Shown: positions 43,529-52,686, counted from the stretch's first letter. The stretch: DNA of 64,000 bases from JBAYNW01 sp041678605 (GCA_041678605.1 JBAYNW010000005.1:13467-77466); one strand, 5' to 3'. Numbers and translations are program-made. Notes: generated by a model from the letters alone, not told the origin.

Positions 43529-44779
43529 ATGTTAAAACCAACCGTCAAAAGAGGCTTGATGCTTGATTTCATCCCCGATGAAATCATTTGTCCTGAAAAA
43601 ATTAACTCCAATAGGGTTTTTAAACCCAACAATAAGCCAATGCTCGACGGTGATATTGTTTATGTCATGAGTAGGGAACTCAGGCTGGAAGATAACTGGG
43701 CGGTGTTTTTGGGCCAAGAATTGGCCCAAAAACACCGCCGAAACTTCAAAATCGTTATTTACCTCAATGATAAGCTTTATTCCAAGCACCAAGAAGCTTT
43801 TTTATTGGAGGGGCTAAATTTTTTGAAAAAAAATTTAGCCCAAAATTGCGTTGATTTTGAGGTTTCAGAAGAAATTCCAAAAAATGCGGGGGCTTTAATT
43901 GTTGATTTTAATCCGGTTAATTTGTGGGATAAAAATGTTGATTGTACCGTGTTTGAAGTGGATTCACACAATATAATTCCCGCGAGGTATATTTCAGATA
44001 AGCAGGAATATTCAGCAGCGACACTGCGGCGAAAAATATACGCAAATATTGCCGATTTTTTGACTGAATTTCCAACTAATTGTAAAATTAAATCCGCCCC
44101 CGCACAGGAAAAATTGGAAAATTTTATCAAAAATAAATTGAGCGGTTACTCCGAATTTAAAAATGACCCGAGGAAAGATGCAACCTCAAATCTCTCGCCA
44201 TACCTGCATTTTGGGTTTATTTCTTCTCAGCGTGCGGCATTAGAAATTATAAAATCAGGCACTTCAAGAGAAAACAAAGAGGCGTTTTTAGAGGAATTAA
44301 TCGTAAGAAAGGAACTTTCAGATAATTTTTGCCTTTATAACCGAAACCACAAAACTCTTGCGGGAATTCCGAATTGGGCAAAAGAAACTCTGGAGGCTCA
44401 TATACACGATATCCGAACATACATTTACAGTTTAAAAGAATTTGAGTTTGGCAAAACCCACGATGAACTTTGGAACGCCATTCAGCTAAATCTGTTAAAA
44501 ACCGGCAGAATTCATGGATATTTACGCATGTACTGGGCGAAAAAGATTTTGGAATGGTCAAAAACACCTGAATACGCACTAAAAACAGCGATTTATCTCA
44601 ACGACGAGTATGCACTTGACGGCAGGGCCCCAAACGGATACGTCGGAATACTCTGGTCAATCGGCGGGGTACATGACAGACCATTTGCAAACCGTTTAGT
44701 TACAGGCAAAATCAGGTATATGAGTTTAGCGGGCTGTAGGACAAAATTCGACGTAGAAAAGTACATACAAGGTACTTAA
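43529..44779 (+). CDS. phr: Class II CPD photolyase
   Basis: A 416-residue class II deoxyribodipyrimidine photolyase. VYVMSRELRLEDNWA is the N-terminal antenna domain signature; SNLSPYLHFGFIS, ELIVRKELSDNFCLYN, TGRIHGYLRMYWAKKILEW and APNGYVGILWSIGGVHDRPF are the FAD and DNA-binding segments. It repairs UV-induced pyrimidine dimers using light. TATACT (43517-43522) lies 6 nt before ATG 43529, supporting that start over GTG 43526. Two perfect hairpins lie inside the gene. Confidence 0.95.
   Translation: MLKPTVKRGLMLDFIPDEIICPEKINSNRVFKPNNKPMLDGDIVYVMSRELRLEDNWAVFLGQELAQKHRRNFKIVIYLNDKLYSKHQEAFLLEGLNFLKKNLAQNCVDFEVSEEIPKNAGALIVDFNPVNLWDKNVDCTVFEVDSHNIIPARYISDKQEYSAATLRRKIYANIADFLTEFPTNCKIKSAPAQEKLENFIKNKLSGYSEFKNDPRKDATSNLSPYLHFGFISSQRAALEIIKSGTSRENKEAFLEELIVRKELSDNFCLYNRNHKTLAGIPNWAKETLEAHIHDIRTYIYSLKEFEFGKTHDELWNAIQLNLLKTGRIHGYLRMYWAKKILEWSKTPEYALKTAIYLNDEYALDGRAPNGYVGILWSIGGVHDRPFANRLVTGKIRYMSLAGCRTKFDVEKYIQGT
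43699..43739. repeat. 19-bp perfect hairpin in phr
   Basis: 43699-43717 pairs perfectly with 43721-43739 around a GAA loop. It encodes part of the photolyase antenna domain. A second hairpin with the same loop lies 94 bp downstream. Confidence 0.9.
43811..43841. repeat. 14-bp perfect hairpin in phr
   Basis: GGGCTAAATTTTTT (43811-43824) pairs perfectly with 43828-43841 around a GAA loop, within the photolyase coding sequence. Confidence 0.9.
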
Positions 44780-44791
44780 CCCGGTATAAAT

Positions 44792-44998
44792 TTAATCTTT
44801 TTTGCTGCAGCAGGCATAGACTGTTGTTGCGGAAATAATTGCACTTAAACCTACCAAGATATAAACAAATCTCGTCAGGTATGTCATGTCGCCGAACATT
44901 CTGGCAACAAGGTCCAGATTAAACATTCCGACCAGCCCCCAGTTTAAGGCACCTATAATTACGAGCACGTACGATGTTACTTTTAAAAATTTATACAT
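44792..44998 (-). CDS. DUF378 family membrane protein
   Basis: A 68-residue protein with two helices. VLVIIGALNWGLVGMFNLDL and YILVGLSAIIS match the DUF378 (YuzA-like) pattern; the function is unknown. It ends with ACCSKKD. A good AAAGGAGATAAACA precedes the ATG. Convergent with phr, 12 bp apart. Confidence 0.88.
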   Translation of the reverse strand: MYKFLKVTSYVLVIIGALNWGLVGMFNLDLVARMFGDMTYLTRFVYILVGLSAIISATTVYACCSKKD

Positions 44999-45136
44999 TG
45001 TTTATCTCCTTTTTACTGTCTACCATATTTAGCAATTAAAGAGCATATTTTTCAATACAGAATGTGCTTAGGTAAAAAGTATAATTTCAGGGGCATGTTT
45101 AAATATTTTTGGTATTATTAATATGTGGAGATAAAA

Positions 45137-45847
45137 TTGATATTGTTTAAAAAGCTTTTTTTTATTTTAATATTGTATTTTTTATGTATAATTCCGTGTT
45201 ATGCTCAGCAAACGGTTTTTAACGTTCCGAGTGCTGATGTGACGCCACAAGGACATCTTTTTCTGCAACAGGAAGCACAATTTAGGGGCTGGAATCCCGG
45301 TGCATTCTTTAACGGGACAACTTATACAGCAGTCGGAGTTGGGCATAATACAGAAATTGACGCCACACTGTTTAACGTTGGGGCACCGGCAACCCAAAAC
45401 ATTTCGCTGGGAGTCGGGTTTAAATCAGCAATCCCAATCCCCGGTTTGAAAGAGAAATTCCCCGAACGTGAGTTTAAGCTAACAGTGGGAAGTGACGTTT
45501 TAATAGGCTTAGAGGGAAACGGCGTCGGAAACTGGACTTATGCACACTTGAGCGGACGTGTTCCAAAACTGAACACAAGACTTACTGCAGGGGTAAGCTA
45601 TGGAACAAGACAGGTTTTTGGACAAGAAACAACAGCTTTTATAGCCGCAGTTGAACAGCCCGTTACAAAAAAATTAAGCCTCATTGGCGATTGGTTCTCC
45701 GGAGATGAGCATTGGGCGGGCTATTTAATCGTAGGTGCAAGCTATGCCCTGCCAAAAAACACAACGATATACGCCGGTTATCAAATCCCGAACAGTCCGA
45801 AAGTAGGCACTTCCGGCTTTGTAATAGAGGTTGCAAAAATTTTCTAA
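45137..45847 (+). CDS. Exported beta-rich protein, possibly outer membrane
   Basis: A 236-residue protein with a signal peptide (to about CYAQQ). The mature part consists of alternating hydrophobic strands (EIDATLFNVG, FKLTVGSDVLIGLEG, LTAGVSYGTRQVFG, TIYAGYQIPNS) and ends in Phe, which fits a small beta-barrel. No named family is recognised. TTG 45137 has GGAG at 6-nt spacing and is preferred over GTG 45125. It overlaps the end of proA by 4 bp. Confidence 0.6.
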   Translation: MILFKKLFFILILYFLCIIPCYAQQTVFNVPSADVTPQGHLFLQQEAQFRGWNPGAFFNGTTYTAVGVGHNTEIDATLFNVGAPATQNISLGVGFKSAIPIPGLKEKFPEREFKLTVGSDVLIGLEGNGVGNWTYAHLSGRVPKLNTRLTAGVSYGTRQVFGQETTAFIAAVEQPVTKKLSLIGDWFSGDEHWAGYLIVGASYALPKNTTIYAGYQIPNSPKVGTSGFVIEVAKIF

Positions 45848-47097
45848 GTTTCTAAATTTTTGTGCGTAAAATGTTTTTTGCCCTCAGCATAATCTTTTAC
45901 AATTTGCCCGCTTCCGTAGAGTTTATATTTATAAATTGTAAGCCCTTCAAGCCCGACAGGCCCCCTTGCGTGGGTTTTGTTAGTGGAAATTCCGACTTCC
46001 GCTCCGAAACCGTACCTGTAACCGTCTGAAAACCTTGTTGAAACATTATGAAAAACTCCCGCCGAATCAACCTCGTTTAAAAATTTTTCCGCATTTTGCG
46101 TATTATCGGTAACTATCGCATCGGTATGTCCTGAGCCGTACTTATTTATGTGTTCAATCGCTTCATTTATTTCATCAACAAATTTATATGCCAAAAATTT
46201 GTCCGAATACTCAAACGACCAGCTGTCAGGAGCGGAAATGAGTTTTACGTGCGTATTTTTGAGTGCTTCCAATAATTCATTCGCAAATTTGAAATTTTTG
46301 TGAATTAAAAGCGTTTCAACCGAATTGCAGGCACTCGGATACTGAGTTTTGGCGTCGATTAGAATATCTGTTGCCATTTTTAAGTCAGCACTTTCATCTA
46401 CAAAAACATGGCAAATTCCGCTTGCATGACCTAAAACAGGGATTTTCGTATTGTCTTGAATGAATTTTACAAGCGAATTTCCGCCACGTGGGATTATTAA
46501 GTCAATATAATTATCCATTTCAAGCATTGCATTTACGTCTTCTCTTGAAAACACTTGATTTATGGCATTTTTAGGGAAATCGGCAAGGTTTTCCAATGCC
46601 TGTGTTATTACTTTAAAAATCGCCTTGTTTGTGTTAATTGCCTCTTTCCCGCCCTTTAAAATTACTGCGTTTGAGGATTTTATCGCCAAAGCTGAAATCT
46701 GGGTAATCACGTCAGGTCTGGCTTCAAAAATTATCCCCAGAACCCCGATTGGACAAGAAATTTTATACAAATTCAGTCCGCTGTCGAGTTCACGGGCCAA
46801 TAAACACTTATTTATCGGGTCATTAAGACTGATTATATCCCTGACGCCGGCAATCATATCATGCATTTTGTTTTCGTCAAGTTTGAGCCTGTTGAAAACA
46901 GCCTGAGAAAGTTCTCCTGAATTGACAAGTTTTTCCGCCTCCGCCAAATCCTGTTTGTTAGCGGCAATTATTGCCTGTTTATTCGCTTCAAGTGCTTCAG
47001 CCACAGCCTCAAGTGCTGAATTTTTCAATTCGGAAGGTAAATTCGCCAGCTTTAAAGCCGCTTCTTTTGCATTTTGTGCTATTTTTAAAAAATCCAT
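45844..47097 (-). CDS. proA: Gamma-glutamyl phosphate reductase
   Basis: A 417-residue ProA. KISCPIGVLGIIFEARPDV, NAVILKGGKEAINTN, YPSACNSVETLLIH (catalytic Cys) and GPVGLEGLTIYKYKLYGSGQ are conserved. It converts glutamyl-5-phosphate to the semialdehyde in proline synthesis. The start at 47097 has AAGGAAAATAAC upstream, inside the last codons of the rhuM gene. The usual proBA order is interrupted by rhuM. Confidence 0.96.
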   Translation of the reverse strand: MDFLKIAQNAKEAALKLANLPSELKNSALEAVAEALEANKQAIIAANKQDLAEAEKLVNSGELSQAVFNRLKLDENKMHDMIAGVRDIISLNDPINKCLLARELDSGLNLYKISCPIGVLGIIFEARPDVITQISALAIKSSNAVILKGGKEAINTNKAIFKVITQALENLADFPKNAINQVFSREDVNAMLEMDNYIDLIIPRGGNSLVKFIQDNTKIPVLGHASGICHVFVDESADLKMATDILIDAKTQYPSACNSVETLLIHKNFKFANELLEALKNTHVKLISAPDSWSFEYSDKFLAYKFVDEINEAIEHINKYGSGHTDAIVTDNTQNAEKFLNEVDSAGVFHNVSTRFSDGYRYGFGAEVGISTNKTHARGPVGLEGLTIYKYKLYGSGQIVKDYAEGKKHFTHKNLET

Positions 47098-47098
47098 G

Positions 47099-48145
47099 TT
47101 ATTTTCCTTCAAATTTATTTTCAAGTCTTTTTATTGCCTGAACTTCTTTTATAAATTGTTCCTCAGACTCAATGTCCTCTTGTTCTTTTCGTTTTATATC
47201 ATATTTTTTGAACTCTGATTTAGCTTTTTGATCTGCCAATTGTTTAGAAAGTTTGCCTTTGTGGGTGAGTATTTCCATTTCGTTTAAAGAAAGCATTGCA
47301 TCAAGTTTTTTAATCCAGTCCGCCATTTCCATTTTTTTACGATTAATAGCCTGCAACTCTGCATAATCAAGAAACATAACAACAAATCTTTCTAATTTAT
47401 CCAGTTCCTCTTGATTTAAGTAGTTTTTTGCAACAGTTATATCTGTTGAGCGTATCCGGTTGTTTTCCCAAGAAGTAAGCCCCATATTCTGTTTGTCGGC
47501 ATTAGCTCTTGAAGCAATAATCTCCGCAGCGGTTTGCCCCGACACCGCCCATAGCATTTTGTTTTGCACCATTGCAAAAAATTCTTTAGTTAATTCTGTA
47601 CCGCCATCATAATCAATACTTGTTGCATAAATGTCCCTGACTTTAAGATAAAAACGCTTTTCACTTGTTCTTATTTCACGGATTTCTTTTAGTAATTCTT
47701 CGAAATAATCTTTGCCTTCAGGATTCTTTAAATACTCTTTGTTTATTGTAAATCCCTTAACCAGATATTCCCTTATCCTTTGCGTTGCCCATTGTCTAAA
47801 CTGAGTACCACGGATAGACTTAACTCTGTAACCGACAGAAATTATCACGTCTAGGTTATAAAGTTTAGTGTTATAATTTTTACCATCTAAAGCAGTTATC
47901 CGGAAATTCCGGATAACTGAATCTTCAATTAATTCGCCCTCTTCAAAGATATTTTTCAAATGCTCATTTATTGTCCTTACATCTTTTTGAAACAAGTCAG
48001 CCATCATCTTTTGGGTCAGCCAAACACTTTCATCAATCAACCTAACCTGAATTTTTTTCTCTCCGTCAGGGGATGTGTACAGTAAAAATTCGCCGGACGG
48101 TTGTTTTAATTTAATAATCTCGTTTTGCATATTATCTTTGCTCAT
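47099..48145 (-). CDS. RhuM family protein (virulence protein RhuM)
   Basis: A 348-residue protein. VRLIDESVWLTQKMMADLFQ, DVRTINEHLKNIFEEGEL, YNLDVIISVGYRVKSIRGTQ and FRQWATQRIREYLVKGF define the RhuM/DUF4062-independent 'virulence RhuM' family with its phage antirepressor-like (KilA/Rha-like) N-terminal part; the C-terminal half is helical with TAAEIIASRANADKQNMGLT. Its function is unclear; it occurs in islands and phages. It lies between proB and proA on the same strand, 21 bp and 1 bp from them, so it looks inserted into the operon. Confidence 0.88.
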   Translation of the reverse strand: MSKDNMQNEIIKLKQPSGEFLLYTSPDGEKKIQVRLIDESVWLTQKMMADLFQKDVRTINEHLKNIFEEGELIEDSVIRNFRITALDGKNYNTKLYNLDVIISVGYRVKSIRGTQFRQWATQRIREYLVKGFTINKEYLKNPEGKDYFEELLKEIREIRTSEKRFYLKVRDIYATSIDYDGGTELTKEFFAMVQNKMLWAVSGQTAAEIIASRANADKQNMGLTSWENNRIRSTDITVAKNYLNQEELDKLERFVVMFLDYAELQAINRKKMEMADWIKKLDAMLSLNEMEILTHKGKLSKQLADQKAKSEFKKYDIKRKEQEDIESEEQFIKEVQAIKRLENKFEGK

Positions 48146-48166
48146 TTGTCTTTCAGTAATAATATT

Positions 48167-49312
48167 CTACTCTAAAACCGTTATGTTATCGCGGGTTATG
48201 ATTGCGTCGTAGTTTTTGTATCCGAGGATTTTTGAAATTTCCTCTGACTGGGTCCCTATGATTTTTTTGCAGTCGTCTGAGTTGTAATTTACTATTCCAC
48301 GTGCGATTTCCCGCTCGTTTTCGTCCAAAATGGAGACAACTTCACCCTTCTTGAATTCGTTTATCACCCCGACAAGCCCAACCGGCAGAAGGCTGGAATC
48401 TTTTTCAATTATCGCCTTTTTGGCACCATAATTAACTATGATTTTGCCTAAAATATTTGTAGCATACCCAATCCAGCGTTGTTTACCGGAAAGCATTTCT
48501 TCGTGCGGGAGAAATATTGTTCCTATTTCTTTCTCGGAAAAAATTTGGCTAATAACCGAAGGAATTTTACCGTTTGCAATCAAAACAGTTCCGCCTGATC
48601 GGGTAACAAGCCTTGCGGCTTCAAGTTTGGTTTTCATGCCTCCACGCCCGCCAGCAGAAGCGTCTTCGCCATAGTCCAAAATTTCTTTGGTAACTTGCTC
48701 AACAATAGAAATTATCTTTGCATCAGGGTTTGTCTTCGGATTTGAGTCAAAAAGTCCGTCAATATCGGACAGTATTACCAATAAATCCGCATCCAATTCA
48801 CTTGCAACCAGTGCTGAAAGCTTGTCGTTATCAGAAAAACAAACCTGCATATCAGTGTACAATTCGTCAAGCTCAATCGTCGATACAGTGTCATTTTGGT
48901 TAATTATAGGAATAACATTGAGTTCCAGAAGCTTGTTCAGAGTTGTTCGTAAACTCAAATATTTTTTACGCTGAGAAAAATCGTCTTCGGTCAAAAGAAT
49001 TTGTGCTACAACCAAATTATACTGGTCGAATGCACTTTCGTAAATTGACATCAGCTTGCTCTGGCCGATTGCGGCACAAGCTTGCTTCATTGCGACCGCA
49101 TCGGTACTTTCAAACCCGAGTTTCTTTTTTCCGAGGCCCACGGCACCGGAAGTAACCAAAATAATTTCCTTACCGCTTTTTTTGAGCTTGGAAACATCTT
49201 CAATAAACGAATAAATACGTGGAAGTGATACTTCACCCTCATCATTCGTTAAAATATTCGTACCGAATTTTATAACAATTCTATTAGCTTGTTTAATTTT
49301 TTTTCTGTTCAT
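48167..49312 (-). CDS. proB: Glutamate 5-kinase
   Basis: A 381-residue ProB with an amino-acid kinase domain (RIVIKFGTNILTNDEG, VTSGAVGLGKKKLGF, INQNDTV, DNDKLSALVA, GRGGMKTKLEAARL) and a C-terminal PUA domain from about residue 285. It phosphorylates glutamate at the start of proline synthesis. ATG 49312 lies 7 nt after a TATAAT box with a good -35, so the message is probably leaderless; the upstream ATG at 49330 would lie at or before the transcription start. Confidence 0.95.
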   Translation of the reverse strand: MNRKKIKQANRIVIKFGTNILTNDEGEVSLPRIYSFIEDVSKLKKSGKEIILVTSGAVGLGKKKLGFESTDAVAMKQACAAIGQSKLMSIYESAFDQYNLVVAQILLTEDDFSQRKKYLSLRTTLNKLLELNVIPIINQNDTVSTIELDELYTDMQVCFSDNDKLSALVASELDADLLVILSDIDGLFDSNPKTNPDAKIISIVEQVTKEILDYGEDASAGGRGGMKTKLEAARLVTRSGGTVLIANGKIPSVISQIFSEKEIGTIFLPHEEMLSGKQRWIGYATNILGKIIVNYGAKKAIIEKDSSLLPVGLVGVINEFKKGEVVSILDENEREIARGIVNYNSDDCKKIIGTQSEEISKILGYKNYDAIITRDNITVLE

Positions 49313-49319
49313 AAACGAG

Positions 49320-49348
49320 ATTATACACAAAAATCAGCCGATTGGCAA
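49320..49348 (-). promoter_or_regulatory. Promoter of proB-rhuM-proA (leaderless)
   Basis: Reading the minus strand, TTGCCA (49348-49343), a 17-bp spacer and TATAAT (49325-49320) precede the proB ATG (49312) by 7 nt. There is no Shine-Dalgarno. Confidence 0.75.
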
Positions 49349-49351
49349 CCC

Positions 49352-50143
49352 TTAAGCCTTATTTGCCTGCAATCTTTCGGGTCTTTCCTTGGCGACCCCC
49401 GTCGATATTCCGGCAACCATCAGTGCAGCGGGGATAATTCTCGATACTACCTGACTGCTTTCTGACGCAACCAATGACAATGCCAGACACGCATCATCAA
49501 TGTGCGGGGACATATCAGATATTTTAAGCTTACGGTTATCATTAACCTTAAATACTTTTTCATTTATTACATTGCCGATTTTGTTTCCCGCAAAAATCGC
49601 CGCAATTAAAAGGCCTGCGGAAACTACTATTTTAGGTATTTTTCCCGCTTTTTCGCCTAAGTTAAGGGCTTTAATGACTTTTTGCTCAAAATGGGCTTCA
49701 AACAAGTGGCATCCTGCGGATACGCATAACAAAGGAGTTCCGATATTGCCAATAAGCTGAATAATCGATTCACGGTATTTTGCTTTCATATTTTCTTTTT
49801 TATCAAAAATCGCTCCGCCGATAAGTCCACCTCCGACTGAGCCTACAGCAAGTCTGCCGACAAGTTTTTCCACTTCAAATTTTTTGGGGTCATATGTTAT
49901 TTTGGTTAATCCCTTTAAGAAATCTTTTAAATTATTTGCTTTTATTCCTTTACTCTTAAAAGTAACCGCCATAGCCGCGGCAACGCCTGCTAATGTAGTA
50001 AAAAATACCCCGATTTTAACCTTATTGGATACATTTTTTCGTTCGACATAATGCCGGAAAGGAGGCTGGACATTATCATTTGACTTTTTTTTAAGCACAA
50101 TGTTTTGGTTATTATTCGGAACGTTGGTAACTTTTACAGACAT
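49352..50143 (-). CDS. Hypothetical multi-helix membrane protein
   Basis: A 263-residue protein with about five hydrophobic segments (for example IGVFFTTLAGVAAAMAVTF, VGRLAVGSVGGGLIGGAIF, GNIGTPLLCVSAGCHLFEA and VVSAGLLIAAIFAGNKIG) and an Asn/Lys-rich N-terminus. It belongs in style with 55162-56106 and 58452-58943 and is probably lineage-specific. AGAAGGTAAAAATAGTC precedes the ATG. Function unknown. Confidence 0.55.
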   Translation of the reverse strand: MSVKVTNVPNNNQNIVLKKKSNDNVQPPFRHYVERKNVSNKVKIGVFFTTLAGVAAAMAVTFKSKGIKANNLKDFLKGLTKITYDPKKFEVEKLVGRLAVGSVGGGLIGGAIFDKKENMKAKYRESIIQLIGNIGTPLLCVSAGCHLFEAHFEQKVIKALNLGEKAGKIPKIVVSAGLLIAAIFAGNKIGNVINEKVFKVNDNRKLKISDMSPHIDDACLALSLVASESSQVVSRIIPAALMVAGISTGVAKERPERLQANKA

Positions 50144-50249
50144 GACTATTTTTACCTTCTAACATATTTTTACAATAGTATTAAAAACATCAAGAAAAAT
50201 AATTGCCCTTTTTGCGGTATTTTGGTAAAAAAAGTAACAGTTTTTAACA

Positions 50250-50735
50250 CTATTGTCTGTAAAACTTGGTAATTTCTTCAAAATAACGTTCCAACGCTTT
50301 ATATCCATCATAAATTTCATCTGAAAGTATAGAATATTTGCTTGCAATAATAAATTTCAATTCTTTTGCCCTGATTTGGATTATCTCATCAGCGTCTTGG
50401 GACAATACTCCATTTGCAGAAAAGGCCCATTTTTTCAAATAAGACAACTCTTCATTAACTTGTTTGATGGTGGAAAATTCAAGCGGATTAAAATCATATT
50501 TTTTTAAAATCCCGAGTTCTCTGTGGGTTATACGGCTTTGAACAACCTGAAATTTATAAATACGTTTTATAATAACATAGTTATCTGCTGCACGCTTGTG
50601 AGAGTAGGGAACCGCATTTTTTGCCAACAATGCAGTTGTTGAAAGCGATGTAAAAGTATCTTCCTCATTGGAAAAAGCACTCTGTGTTATGACCGATGAA
50701 GTTATTTTTTTTTCGTTAGTGGTTTTTTCTAGCAT
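50250..50735 (-). CDS. Hypothetical helical protein
   Basis: A 161-residue soluble protein, mainly helical, with a Ser/Thr-rich N-terminus and KRIYKFQVVQSRITHRELG in the middle. I do not recognise it. The start MLEK at 50735 has GGAGGGTTAAG upstream and is preferred over the longer frame from 50783. Confidence 0.5.
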   Translation of the reverse strand: MLEKTTNEKKITSSVITQSAFSNEEDTFTSLSTTALLAKNAVPYSHKRAADNYVIIKRIYKFQVVQSRITHRELGILKKYDFNPLEFSTIKQVNEELSYLKKWAFSANGVLSQDADEIIQIRAKELKFIIASKYSILSDEIYDGYKALERYFEEITKFYRQ

Positions 50736-50888
50736 CTTAACCCTCCACAAGGTAATAATATGATACAAAAAGACAAAAGTCATGGTTTTGTTTAAAATTT
50801 GAAAACAAATGCAACACTTTGTTACAAAAAATTTATTCTTTTTGAATTTGTATTATACTATTTATATTGTGCATGAGGGGACTTTGTG

Positions 50889-51953
50889 ATGTTAATAGAA
50901 GAAATTTTAGAGAATGTTGTAGACCAAAAGGGCAGTGATTTACATATATCTGCCGGTTTACCGCCTATTGTCCGTATTGACGGCATATTGCAGAGAACAG
51001 ATGCTCCGCCTTTGTCTTCGGATGATGTTGAAACTCTTTTATTTCCTATGCTTTCAAATGAACAGCGAAGAAGATTGGAACAAGACTGGGAGTTGGATTT
51101 TTCCTACGGGATACAAGGTTTGAGCCGTTTTAGGGTTAATTTTTACAAAGATAAAGGGAATTATGCGGGAGCGTTTCGTGTAATTGAATCCATTGTTCCC
51201 TCCTTTGAAAAATTAGGTCTACCCGAAGTCGTCAGAAAAACAGCCGAAAAACCCCGTGGTCTGGTTCTTGTAACAGGACCTACCGGCAGCGGTAAATCAA
51301 CAACTTTGGCTTCAATGATTGATTATATAAACACCAACAGATGTGAACACATTTTGACAATTGAGGACCCGATAGAATTTGTACATACATCCAAAAAAAG
51401 CATAGTCCACCAGAGAGAATTGGGGCAAGATACCCGTTCCTTCGCAAATGCCCTGAGAGCAGCTCTCCGTGAAGATCCTGATATTATTCTGGTCGGCGAA
51501 ATGAGAGATTTGGAAACAATCAGCTTAGCACTAACAGCAGCTGAAACAGGCCACTTGGTGTTCGGAACGCTTCATACATCGTCTGCCAGCCAAACCATCG
51601 ACCGTATTATTGACGTTTTTCCGGAAGGACAACAGCAACAAATTCGTATACAGCTGTCAAACTCACTTGTAGCGGTTTTTGCCCAAACTTTGCTCCCTAA
51701 AGTTCAGCCTGATGGGGTCAAAAAGGGCCGTATTATGGCTCAAGAAATAATGCTGGTTACACCCGCCGTTTCAAACTTGATTCGTGAATCAAAAGCCGCA
51801 CAAATATATTCTACTATTCAAATGAATCAGGGCATTGGGATGCAAACCCTTGAAATGGCTCTGAAAGATTTATACCAAAGAAATTTGATAACACTGGATG
51901 ACGCAATTTCCCGTTCTTCACATCCCGAAGACTTGAGAAGGATGATTGTTTAA
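50889..51953 (+). CDS. pilT: Type IV pilus retraction ATPase PilT
   Basis: A 354-residue PilT. GSDLHISAGLPPIVRIDG opens the PAS-like domain. The ATPase core has Walker A VTGPTGSGKST, an Asp box around ILTIEDPIEFVH, Walker B DPDIILVGEMRD, the His box GHLVFGTLHTSSASQTIDRI, and VSNLIRESKAAQIYS, the retraction AIRNLIRE-type motif. It powers pilus retraction for twitching or DNA uptake. GAGGGGACTTTGTG precedes ATG 50889. A GTTAC-containing partial palindrome (50811-50825) lies upstream. Confidence 0.96.
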   Translation: MLIEEILENVVDQKGSDLHISAGLPPIVRIDGILQRTDAPPLSSDDVETLLFPMLSNEQRRRLEQDWELDFSYGIQGLSRFRVNFYKDKGNYAGAFRVIESIVPSFEKLGLPEVVRKTAEKPRGLVLVTGPTGSGKSTTLASMIDYINTNRCEHILTIEDPIEFVHTSKKSIVHQRELGQDTRSFANALRAALREDPDIILVGEMRDLETISLALTAAETGHLVFGTLHTSSASQTIDRIIDVFPEGQQQQIRIQLSNSLVAVFAQTLLPKVQPDGVKKGRIMAQEIMLVTPAVSNLIRESKAAQIYSTIQMNQGIGMQTLEMALKDLYQRNLITLDDAISRSSHPEDLRRMIV

Positions 51954-52126
51954 AAATTTTGTTTAAAAACTCAAAATGCCCGATTTGACCGCTATCATGT
52001 CATTTCGGAATTTTTTCATGTTAACAAATGTAACAAAAATCCCCCCTTTTTTCGTGCAATAAGGCAATTCATGAAAATTTATATACTTTATATATTTACG
52101 AGGACATAAAGCACGGAGATAAACAA

Positions 52127-52630
52127 ATGGGTTTTCTGATATTTGCATATCGAAAATTGTTTTTAAAGAGGAAGATAAACGACCTTAACTTTAAGTTGAT
52201 GTCACTATCCGAAAAAAAACAACAAATAACCGATCAGGTGGGCAACATGCAACAATCCATGGCTCAGGGTAAAAATATGCTGAGTATTATGTCCAGCAAT
52301 GATATGCGTCAAAACCAACAAGCAATAATGTCGAAATATTATGATTCTGAAACCGGTAAACCGAAAGAGGGCGTAGACCAAATGGCTCTCTGGAACGAAT
52401 ACAGCCAGGCACAATACGATAATAATTTAAAAACTTATGCCTGCAACAGCGTATTTGAATCTCAAAATCAATCTGACATGAAACAATTAAACAATATTGA
52501 CACACAAATAACTCTTCAATCATCAAGTATTGAATCTCAATTGAAACAACTAAGTGCTGAACTGGAAGGCGTAGAAAAGGCCGAAGATAAAGCGGCACAA
52601 CAAGAAGCACCTAAGTTTGGTTTAACCTAA
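52127..52630 (+). CDS. Hypothetical coiled-coil protein
   Basis: A 167-residue Gln/Ser-rich protein. A short hydrophobic, basic N-terminus (GFLIFAYRKLFLKRK) is followed by a long helix with coiled-coil character (residues about 25-60), a non-helical middle and a second coiled coil (about 118-155), ending APKFGLT. Function unknown. GCACGGAGATAAACA precedes the ATG. A strong bidirectional terminator follows at 52654-52684. Confidence 0.55.
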   Translation: MGFLIFAYRKLFLKRKINDLNFKLMSLSEKKQQITDQVGNMQQSMAQGKNMLSIMSSNDMRQNQQAIMSKYYDSETGKPKEGVDQMALWNEYSQAQYDNNLKTYACNSVFESQNQSDMKQLNNIDTQITLQSSSIESQLKQLSAELEGVEKAEDKAAQQEAPKFGLT

Positions 52631-52653
52631 AAATAATTTAGGATAGGATTATA

Positions 52654-52684
52654 AAAAGGCCCTTGCTCAAAGCAAGGGCCTTTT
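52654..52684. terminator. Bidirectional intrinsic terminator
   Basis: AAAAGGCCCTTGCT (52654-52667) pairs perfectly with 52671-52684 around a CAA loop. A runs on one side and T runs on the other make it usable for both the coiled-coil gene (+) and the ferredoxin gene (-). Confidence 0.85.
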
Positions 52685-52686
52685 CT

